Of a DNA stretch of 64,000 nt, positions 1 to 64,000 are shown one piece after another. Origin of the DNA: Amorphochlora amoebiformis (lineage: Eukaryota; Cercozoa; Chlorarachniophyceae); the NCBI GenBank assembly GCA_054601695.1, contig BAAHQB010000257.1, forward strand, positions 62,001 to 126,000. The letters run 5' to 3'. Under the pieces are notes generated by a model. It ran no database searches, was not told the origin of the DNA, and saw nothing but the letters and a program-made list of their open reading frames with translations. Both the position numbers and the translations under genes were made by a program. How positions within the stretch are numbered: the stretch's first letter is position 1; each line of letters opens with the position of its first letter.

Positions 1-118
1 GCTCGTTCTCTCGCTCTCTCTCAAGGTCGATGTCGCTCACATTGCTCTCCATCTCTCATCTTCCTAATCTTTTTCTCATCCCATCTCTCGCAATTTCGCG
101 TATGCTGTACACCAACAG

Positions 119-55070
<54,952 letters not shown>

Positions 55071-55986
55071 CTATGATATCAAACGCGTACGCGTATACTT
55101 ATATCCTAGATATCTCGTCAGGATCTACTAGATCTTAAGTATGCATTAATACCTTGAGATAGTCGATCGCAAGCAGCTTGAAGCGGCACAATAACACTGT
55201 CAAACTCTAACTACATACGTATGTATACCTCTACCTGACACGTCAATGGTTGTCTAGCCTATGAACAAGCCTATGACCAGTACCTAAAGTACTGTTAGTA
55301 GTCATTCTGGAAGTTAAAAATAAGTAGTTGTACGTACGTATGTGCACATGTATATTTGTGCCCGTACGCTAGTACATATACGTACATACCGCAGTTCGTA
55401 CGTGCTTATGCTTACTGATATTTGTATAGGTATACCAGATTTAGTCACGTGGAAAGTCACCGGGTACGTATTACTACGTAATAATTTTGTACGTACGTTG
55501 ATGTACACACTAGACACATGTATACTCGTACTAGCACATATACGTACATCCTGCAGTTCGGACGTGTGCATGCTGATAATTGCACAGATATACTAGATTT
55601 AGTCATGGAAAGCAACCGGGTACGTAATAATTTGGTACGTACGTACGTACGCATGTATATATTCGGATATGCCGGTACATATACGTACATACCGCAGTTC
55701 GAACTTGCGTATACTCACTAATAATTGCATAGATCTAGAAGATACACTAGGTATAGTCACGTGGAAATCACCGGGTACGTAATAACTTTATTACCGATGA
55801 TACGTGTTGTATACCTAATGTCTTAAATATATAAATGCATGTACAGCCTGAGTTCTAGACGTTTCCGTACGCAGTGACAGTCACTAAACTTCTTCCTTAT
55901 TTAAATCATTCATCTAATTCTCAGAATCATTGTATATTTGTTATACATGCATGCGCACGCACACACGAGTTTGTACAATAGCTGGA
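55071..55986. other. Intergenic region between convergent genes
   Basis: The 0.9 kb between the stop codons of genes A and B. It is not TA-array DNA: it has balanced composition with many ACGTACGT palindromes, and its middle is a tandem repeat (55322-55800). No promoter is expected because both genes end here; 3' end signals were not recognised. Confidence 0.6.
55322..55800 (+). repeat. Three-copy tandem repeat of about 140-160 bp with ACGT palindromes
   Basis: Copies are anchored by ACATATACGTACAT(A/C)C(C/T)GCAG at 55374, 55536 and 55677. Each continues with TTCGnACnTGcnTAtgCTnA, a TAGAT/TTTAGTCA block, GGAAA(G)TCACCGGGTACGTA and a TACGTACG run. Copies differ by substitutions and small indels. 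Confidence 0.8.
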
Positions 55987-56169
55987 CTAGAGAAAGGTTT
56001 CCAGGAAGTTGGCTTGCTGGCAGAGACGAAGTGCTTTCTCATCTTTCTCGGATATCGTTTCATTACTCGACTTAATGTTGAATTCTGGAGGGGATGTTTT
56101 GTGTGGGTTCGGGTGGTTCCGGTGTTTGTATGTATATTTATTTATTTTGCAATGAAAAAGCAAAGTAGA

Positions 56170-56208
<39 letters not shown>

Positions 56209-56238
56209 CATATATTTGAAAATATGTAAATAAATAAT

Positions 56239-56329
<91 letters not shown>

Positions 56330-56440
56330 CATACATATAGATATACATATATATACATATATATATACATACATATTACATATACATGTAATATATACAC
56401 ATACATATATATATATATATATTTTATATGTATATATACG

Positions 56441-56477
<37 letters not shown>

Positions 56478-56699
56478 TTACATATACTCTTATATATACA
56501 TATATTATTTATATATACACATATATATATATATATACATATGTATGTATACATATTTTAAGATATATATATATATATATATATAATATCATCTATATTA
56601 TGTCTAATATACAAACAACATTAAACCTTACCGGTATCCTCCTCATCACTCGAATCCTCGACCTATGAAAACATACACACACATATGTGTACATATGCG

Positions 56700-56732
<33 letters not shown>

Positions 56733-56797
56733 CTATATATACACACATATATATATATATTATAAACATATATACATACATACATATATATATACAA

Positions 56798-56850
<53 letters not shown>

Positions 56851-57129
56851 CATGTATATATATATATATATATGTATACATAAATATATATTCTTCATTG
56901 AGTTGCATCACAGGTTTATTAATTCAATACAACTGTATGATATACATATATATAATATATTATACAGACATATGTACATACATATATACATACGTATTTA
57001 TATATATATATATATATAGTATGCATAGGTTGTGCGTTATCTATGATCGTGTGAGTGTAATATGTGTAATTTAATTCATATCTTTGTTATTATTTATTTT
57101 TATATTATATTAATTATATGTATACAAAT

Positions 57130-57160
<31 letters not shown>

Positions 57161-57273
57161 CAGATTATTAATTATATACTTTTCTGATTGACTTTCCGAA
57201 CGACTTAGCAGAATCAGAAAAGGACGACAGGGCCTATATATACCACATCAATAAATACATTCATAGGTATATA

Positions 57274-57346
<73 letters not shown>

Positions 57347-57406
57347 TTATATATTATGCACGTGTGTGTACATACATAAATGTATCCAAATTATACATGT
57401 AAGCAT

Positions 57407-57441
<35 letters not shown>

Positions 57442-57839
57442 GAATATTAAGCGTAATACGCATTCTGTATGAAAAGCTACATGTATGTTGTTATTTATTA
57501 TACATACATACACATATATAATTATATATATATATATAATATATATGTACATATGTGTTTATGTACACATTTATAATTGTATAATATTTCAACCGAACTC
57601 GACCTAAGCTCCGAATTTGGCAAGTGAATTATATATATAATTATATAATATATAATATATATATATATAATATAATATATATATTAATATAATATATATA
57701 TATATAATATATATACACATATACATACACATACACATACACATATATATACATATATATATACATATTTATATTTGTATTATATATACATACATACACA
57801 TACATATATATATATATATGTATACTTATATACATATAT

Positions 57840-57884
<45 letters not shown>

Positions 57885-58258
57885 ATATGTATATATACAT
57901 ATACATATATATATATATAGATATATTTATATGTATATATATATACATATATATTATATAGATATATTCCAACCGAGTTCGACCCGAAGGCTCCTGATTT
58001 TGGCCTTGTACACGTGGACATGAGACTCTTGATTTCGGTTCGAATTTCAGATACTAGCTTCTCAATGTGAGATTTGGGATGAAGGGTCCATCTATACGTA
58101 AAGAAATAAGTATATTGAGATATATAAATATATACATATATATATATATATATATCTGTATATATCTAACATATGTATATATATATGCACATATATATAC
58201 ATATATATATGTGTGTATATTATATATATATATATATATAATATATAAATATGTACAA

Positions 58259-58306
<48 letters not shown>

Positions 58307-58466
58307 CATTATGGATATATATATATATACATATATATATATGCATACATATAGTTACTTTTTATTTTGTAGAGCTGTATGTAGCTCCTTGAGTGAAATT
58401 GATTTCTTCTTTCCAAACAGTGCATTTATATCTTCCACACTACATATATTTAATATGTATGTATAT

Positions 58467-58500
<34 letters not shown>

Positions 58501-58636
58501 TTATATATTTATCTATATATATATATATATATATATATTATGTCTCCACACACGCTGCGAATATATATAAATAATATAAAAGTAAATATGTAAATATATA
58601 TATTATATATACATATTTATATACATATATATGTAC

Positions 58637-58675
<39 letters not shown>

Positions 58676-58727
58676 GTGTGCGTATATACATTTGTATGCG
58701 TACCTATATACGTATGTATATGTCTAA

Positions 58728-58773
<46 letters not shown>

Positions 58774-58849
58774 ACTTATATGTATATATTATTTATATAT
58801 GTATTTATATATATATGTATATATATATATAATATATATATATATATAA

Positions 58850-58890
<41 letters not shown>

Positions 58891-58968
58891 GTGCATGTAT
58901 GTATAGATGCGTATATATACATATACAAATATATGTACGTGTTCGGATACACACATAGACAAACATAT

Positions 58969-59015
<47 letters not shown>

Positions 59016-59141
59016 TAATATATACGTGTGTGTGTGTGTCTATTTGTGCATATTATATACCTTAATGTATTCATATAAGCAGGTGAACGCAACATCCCCA
59101 CAAAGCCTTCAAAATCATTAACTCCCATCTATATTATGGTG

Positions 59142-59176
<35 letters not shown>

Positions 59177-59219
59177 CTGTGTGTATGTGTGTATATTTTA
59201 CACACATACATACATACAT

Positions 59220-59274
<55 letters not shown>

Positions 59275-59290
59275 TATATATATATAATTT

Positions 59291-59372
<82 letters not shown>

Positions 59373-59443
59373 CACCCTAGCGGTTGCGCTGCCGGTGATC
59401 GTTGTAAACACACGAATGACCTATTGAATATATTTATATTTGC

Positions 59444-59485
<42 letters not shown>

Positions 59486-59683
59486 TGATAGACATATTAA
59501 TATATCTTGATTGTTAGCGCAGTGGTACAGCAGAAGGTAGTCCAGAGTTCGATTCAAGTCCGTTTGGATTATGATTAACTTTGTTCTCAAGAATTCAGCA
59601 AGATACATGCCATGCGTGCTCACGACGTATTGGTCACGTGAGGTCATGTGAGCGTGACATGACGTGACGTTACGTTCTCTCAC

Positions 59684-59716
<33 letters not shown>

Positions 59717-59833
59717 ATATATATATACATATATTATATATTATGTATATACATGCTCTAACACTTAATAGATATTTATATATATATATATAGGATATTA
59801 TACACACATATATAATATATGTGTGAATACATG

Positions 59834-59865
<32 letters not shown>

Positions 59866-60112
59866 ATTATATATATGTATGTATATATATATATATATGT
59901 ATGCTGCAAGTGATGCTAGTGAACACACAAAGGTGCTGTTTATTGGACATAATAGACAGAGGATTAAGAAAACAAATGGAAACTGGACAGGAAAAAAAGA
60001 GGGGGTACCTCTGGTCCAATCTTGTATTTTTGAAATGGCGAATTACTAAACTTTTGTGTCGATTTGAAGTTAAACAATTTGTCGGACTCCAAGTGCTTGG
60101 CGCGGAAAATGC
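55987..60112 (-). CDS. Gene B exons: C-terminal region
   Basis: In coding order: 60112..60009 ([34 protein letters not shown]), 59420..59376 ([15 protein letters not shown]), 59128..59061 ([20 protein letters not shown]), 58439..58359 ([26 protein letters not shown]), 58091..57974 ([20 protein letters not shown] and on), 57233..57180 ([18 protein letters not shown]), 56662..56632 ([10 protein letters not shown]) and 56084..55987 ([20 protein letters not shown] ... FLETFL, stop). The DFEGF...LF...KELHTAL run looks like helix pairs of an EF-hand fold, but canonical calcium ligands are missing, so I call it EF-hand-like at most. The plus-strand open frame over 59909-60116 is the antisense of an exon. 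Confidence 0.7.
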
Positions 60113-60120
60113 CTAGTATG

Positions 60121-60199
<79 letters not shown>

Positions 60200-60640
60200 A
60201 TGTATGTAAGTTATAGACATGTGTTTACATGTACATATGTATGTATGTTTATATAGGCATGTCTATACATGTAAATATGTATGTATGTCATATTTCAATA
60301 TATTTACATATAGTATGCATATGTAGATATAAAAATGAATTCATGGTCACACACATATATGCATTAAGCGCATGTATCTATTATATAGATTACAAATATA
60401 TAATTTTTTATTGAATATATGTATACACATACACAAATATGTAAATACACATATACACATATATATACATATATATATATATATATGTATGTATATATAT
60501 ATATATATATATATATGTACATGCAACACATATACATATAAATATAACTGTGTATGAGGTTGATGAAATCCAATATTTAATGCTCACCTACGCAAAAACA
60601 ATATAATGTACAATATACACAAATAGATAATTGTGTATAA

Positions 60641-60671
<31 letters not shown>

Positions 60672-60930
60672 TATACATATATATATATATATATATGAAG
60701 AGAGAGAGAGAGAGAACGCAATATTAAATATGTATAAGATACATACATATATTTTTATGTATACATATACGCAATATTTAAATATACATACACACATATA
60801 CATAATATATGTTTATGTAAAAATTATATGCATATACCTCGAGACGCCACAATGAGATCTCTGCATTCTCTATGCTTCGAATTCTCAGCCAGCATTAAAG
60901 GGTCTAACCCTGCCTTGTTGCTGATATACA

Positions 60931-60990
<60 letters not shown>

Positions 60991-61048
60991 ACATTATATA
61001 TATATATATATATATAATATATATAATATACATGTATATATATACATG

Positions 61049-61089
<41 letters not shown>

Positions 61090-61155
61090 ATATATGTAAA
61101 TAAATCGAATCTCAGCCGACATTAAAGTGCCTAACCCTGCTTTGTTGCTATATAT

Positions 61156-61225
<70 letters not shown>

Positions 61226-61444
61226 TATATACATATATCGAATTTTCAGCCAACGTTAAAGGGTCTAACCCTGCTAGGATTGGACGAATAGTTTGGATTA
61301 CAGTTTGAGCATGATTAAAGCTAGGATTAGAGCTAGGATTAGAGTTAGAGCTAAGAATAGAGTTAGAGCTAGGATTAGGGTTAGAGTTGAAAATCACCGT
61401 ATAGTCGAGTCCGCCTTGTACAGAAGTAATATCTTAACCTTAGG

Positions 61445-61517
<73 letters not shown>

Positions 61518-61600
61518 GCGTATGTGTGTGTAATTACACATCTATGTATGTTCGTGTGGATATAAATGTGTAAATATTTTGTGGGATATGAGCATATACA

Positions 61601-61648
<48 letters not shown>

Positions 61649-61761
61649 GCACACACATAATAAATACATATAATACATTTACATATATTTACATACATTT
61701 ATGTTGTACAAATAACTGGATACATAAACATATATGGTTGCTTATATGTACATATATATAA

Positions 61762-61803
<42 letters not shown>

Positions 61804-62032
61804 ATATATATATAAATATATGTACATATATATACATGTGCATATATGTGTACATATATATACACATATGTATACATATATATGTATGTGTATATATATA
61901 TGTGTATCTGTATAATATAAATGTTGAATCAACCATTCTGGGATTATTTTGACGTGTTGCCACGTGTAGACACGTGTCTCCACTCGGGCTCTGGAGATCT
62001 GAAAATGTTGGAATATATATTATAAATACAAA

Positions 62033-62067
<35 letters not shown>

Positions 62068-62127
62068 GATTATACATGGATACGACGCATATGTACTAGA
62101 TATACGTACATCAAAATATAATATTAC

Positions 62128-62167
<40 letters not shown>

Positions 62168-62212
62168 ACACATTTTATATTTATGTATTTACATACATAC
62201 ATATATATACAT

Positions 62213-62252
<40 letters not shown>

Positions 62253-62284
62253 CGGGAATAGAAAGATATAATATTTATATAAAC

Positions 62285-62343
<59 letters not shown>

Positions 62344-62458
62344 CACTATATGTGTATATTTGTTTGAATCTGTTTTCATCAAGGAGGATTAACCGCACGT
62401 ACAATATATACACGTATACACACACACTCATATATACATACACACACACACACACATA

Positions 62459-62506
<48 letters not shown>

Positions 62507-62572
62507 ATATACATATATATATATATATAATATACATATATATATATATATATTATATCTATGAATATCATA

Positions 62573-62621
<49 letters not shown>

Positions 62622-62740
62622 ATATATATATATATATAAATGTATATGTGAATATATACATATATATTATATTAATTATATTAATTTATGTATACATGTA
62701 TATACATACATATATATATATATACATATATGTATGTATA

Positions 62741-62804
<64 letters not shown>

Positions 62805-62893
62805 GATACCTGGATCTGCTTTTTTATCAAGGAGGAAGTTCACCACCGCTATAGACGGTGCGTTTGCACCTAACATCAACCCTAACATATATT

Positions 62894-62933
<40 letters not shown>

Positions 62934-62944
62934 GTATATATATA

Positions 62945-62988
<44 letters not shown>

Positions 62989-63027
62989 AATATATATTTT
63001 ATATACATTTTATTTTATATGTATATG

Positions 63028-63074
<47 letters not shown>

Positions 63075-63917
63075 CATCCCTCTATCTATTTATATATACA
63101 GAGAGAGAGAGAGAGAACCATAGAAAGCAAGAGAAAGCGAGCTGTAGAGATAGAGAAAGGGATACGATATAGACAAACAGAACGAGTTAGAAATAGAAAC
63201 ACATAAGAGAGAGAAAAGAGAAAGAGATAGGAATGGACGCAGTGATAAAAAAAGTGAGAGCAACAGATAGAGATGGATATAGGAATAACAAAGAGAGCTA
63301 GCAAGAGCTAGATATATAGATAGAGAGAGTAGGCGAGGGTGAGAGATTGGGATATAGAGATATGGATAGGTTAGAGATAGACAGACATTGCAGTATAGAG
63401 ATAGAGAGAGAGAGAGAGAGAGGGAGCAAGATAGATAGAGAGATAGGAGGAGGGATAGAAATAGAGATAAATAAATAGATAGAGTAAAAAAGCGCGGGAT
63501 GTAGATGTAGATATAGAGATAGAGATAGGATTAGTAGGGATAGAGAGAGAAATATGGAGATAAAGATAGATAGAGAAAGAGAGTTAGGTATAGAAATAGA
63601 GATATGAGTTTGCGAGGAAAGCAAGAGAGATTTAGAGATATTCATCGAGAGCGAGAGAGAGTGAGAGAGCTAGAGATCGAGATACAGCGGTAGAGATAAT
63701 GATAGTGATAGAGATAGAGCAAGAGATAGAGATAGCAATAGAGATTTAGAGAAAGCAAAAGAGAGCAAGATTTGGAGATAAGATAGAGTTAGGGATAGAG
63801 TTAGAGAGAGAGATAGAGGTAGAGCTAGGGATAGAGTTGGAATTATACCTGTAAGATTCGTCCCACGTTCTCTCAAATTCACCACGGAAATCGGAAGCTT
63901 TCTTTGTTCTAGAAGTT
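55987..63917 (-). CDS. Gene B: ankyrin-repeat protein with helical acidic C-terminus (5' end outside window)
   Basis: A minus-strand gene read through 13 exons whose phases all match: 63917..63849, 62881..62810, 61998..61934, 61438..61398, 60920..60838, 60112..60009, 59420..59376, 59128..59061, 58439..58359, 58091..57974, 57233..57180, 56662..56632 and 56084..55987 (high to low). Splice borders are GT-AG on the minus strand. Ankyrin motifs ([35 protein letters not shown]) come first. A region with a possible EF-hand-like part and a helical, acidic end follow, finishing with FLETFL and TAG (55987-55989). Ankyrin proteins are mostly intracellular scaffolds; the partner is unknown. Introns are TA arrays as in gene A, and one holds a SINE-like element. 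Confidence 0.8.
57589..57618 (-). pseudogene. Decayed copy of the 3' end of a gene B exon
   Basis: On the minus strand GCCAAATTCGGAGCTTAGGT followed by CGAGTTCGGTTGAAATATT aligns with the end of the 58091..57974 exon and its donor (GCCAAAATCAGGAGCCTTCG...CTCGGTTGGAATAT). TA arrays separate the two. The copy has a frame-breaking deletion. Confidence 0.65.
59505..59685 (+). mobile_element. SINE-like element 5 with tRNA-type promoter boxes
   Basis: An island of balanced composition between TA arrays in an intron of gene B. It opens with TTGTTAGCGCAGTGGTACAG and holds an A box and a B box at tRNA-like positions. It then shares TCCGTTTGGATTATGA with element 2. The tail has nested CACGTGAGGTCATGTGAGCG and ATGACGTGACGTTACG motifs. 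The spacing of the boxes and the lack of a cloverleaf exclude a normal tRNA gene. Confidence 0.65.
59515..59556 (+). promoter_or_regulatory. Internal Pol III A box and B box of element 5
   Basis: TAGCGCAGTGG at 59515-59525 fits the A box consensus TRGCnnAGYnGG without the optional base. AGTTCGATTCA at 59546-59556 differs from the B box consensus GGTTCGAnTCC at its two ends only. The start-to-start distance of 31 bp is somewhat short for a tRNA. Confidence 0.6.
60838..63917 (-). CDS. Gene B exons: ankyrin repeats
   Basis: In coding order: 63917..63849 ([20 protein letters not shown]), 62881..62810 ([23 protein letters not shown]), 61998..61934 ([20 protein letters not shown]), 61438..61398 ([13 protein letters not shown]) and 60920..60838 ([26 protein letters not shown]). 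Joined, they give at least three ankyrin units: [21 protein letters not shown] is the end of one and start of the next, followed by CLHVA...[13 protein letters not shown] and then AGLDPLMLA. Exon borders cut through the units. More repeats may lie beyond the window, where the gene begins. Confidence 0.78.
61108..61285 (-). pseudogene. Two partial copies of the ankyrin exon 60920..60838 flanked by TA arrays
   Basis: On the minus strand GCAACAAAGCAGGGTTAGGC...GGCTGAGATTCGATTTA (about 61150-61105) and GCAGGGTTAGACCCTTTAAC...GTTGGCTGAAAATTCGATA (about 61285-61233) repeat the first half of the real exon (AACAAGGCAGGGTTAGACCC...GGCTGAGAATTCGAAGC). Both stop at the TA array and lack the exon's 3' half and donor. 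Confidence 0.75.
61313..61390 (+). repeat. Short repeat of TTAGAG/TTAGGG type
   Basis: GCTAGGATTAGAGCTAGGAT and further TTAGAGTTAGAGCTAAGAATAG units, ending ATTAGGGTTAGAGTTG. It is a telomere-like degenerate hexamer array next to the gene B exon at 61398; on the coding strand it reads CTAACCCTAATCCTAG. Confidence 0.75.
62367..62392 (-). pseudogene. Fragment of the 62881..62810 exon
   Basis: Minus-strand TTAATCCTCCTTGATGAAAA followed by CAGATTCAAAC repeats AACTTCCTCCTTGATAAAAA...GCAGATCCAG of the true ankyrin exon. It stands between TA/CA arrays and has no splice donor. Confidence 0.55.
63099..63838 (+). repeat. Long GA/GATA-type purine tract
   Basis: About 740 bp of imperfect GAGAGA, GATAGAGATAGA and AGAGTTAGAGATAG units within an intron of gene B (pyrimidine-rich on the coding strand). 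The complementary strand gives Ser/Leu/Ile-rich open frames that are not proteins. Confidence 0.85.
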
Positions 63918-63949
63918 CTAGGTATAATATGGATATCTATATGCATACG

Positions 63950-63983
<34 letters not shown>

Positions 63984-64000
63984 ATATATTATATATATAT

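Noticed and set aside
59505-59600. Candidate tRNA gene
   Set aside because: A and B boxes are present but no acceptor stem, anticodon arm or cloverleaf can be drawn; it belongs to a repeat family.
59823-60116. Plus-strand frame ending [17 protein letters not shown]
   Set aside because: It is antisense to the gene B exon 60112..60009, which has both splice borders and matching phases on the minus strand.
63086-63946. Minus-strand frames of Ser-Leu-Ser-Ile type
   Set aside because: Translation of a GATA/GA repeat; only 63849-63917 has exon character.

Overview
This window is nuclear DNA from an intron-rich eukaryote. I read two multi-exon genes in it, arranged tail to tail, with GT-AG introns stuffed with long (TA)n microsatellites. 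The long Tyr-Ile (YIYIYI) open frames are translated TA arrays, not genes. The true exons are short (about 20-200 nt), have balanced base composition, and can be joined because intron phases match across almost every junction. Both genes end in TAG and no in-frame stop needs recoding, so the standard code fits. I cannot name the species. A free-living or parasitic protist is my best guess, from the REJ/GPS receptor and the very small exons, but this is inference.

Gene A (+ strand, from before position 119 to TAG at 55068-55070) occupies about 55 kb and roughly 75 exons. In order it encodes: a Ser/Thr/Pro stalk (119-335); a small glycosylatable ectodomain (2813-6048); a mucin-like Pro-Ser-Thr-Gln-Gln repeat region made by five tandemly duplicated, phase-1-symmetric exons (6707-8466); more S/T/P sequence (8591-9371); a long REJ (receptor for egg jelly) region with spaced Cys and Trp residues (10410-24117); a GAIN-like region ending in a GPS motif, C-x-H-L-T-S-F (24754-31749); about five membrane segments resembling the first segments of polycystin-1 (32178-45282); and a charged K/E/D-rich tail (45851-55070). 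I found neither a PLAT domain nor the channel half of polycystins. This looks like a shortened polycystin-1/REJ receptor.

Gene B (- strand, TAG at 55987-55989, 5' end beyond 63917) encodes ankyrin repeats (63917-60838), then a segment with a possible EF-hand-like part and a helical, acidic C-terminus (60112-55987). The 0.9 kb between the two stop codons holds a three-copy tandem repeat of about 140-160 bp.

Introns also carry five related SINE-like elements, each embedded in a TA array (about 15122-15460, 17765-18014, 25324-25588, 46556-46795, 59505-59685). One has clear Pol III A and B boxes. They also hold degenerate CCCTAA/TTAGGG-like repeats, purine or pyrimidine tracts, and a recurring pattern in which a piece of exon or intron is duplicated on the two sides of a TA array. 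All exon models come from reading splice sites and phases by eye. A few junctions in gene A do not close in frame and are flagged.
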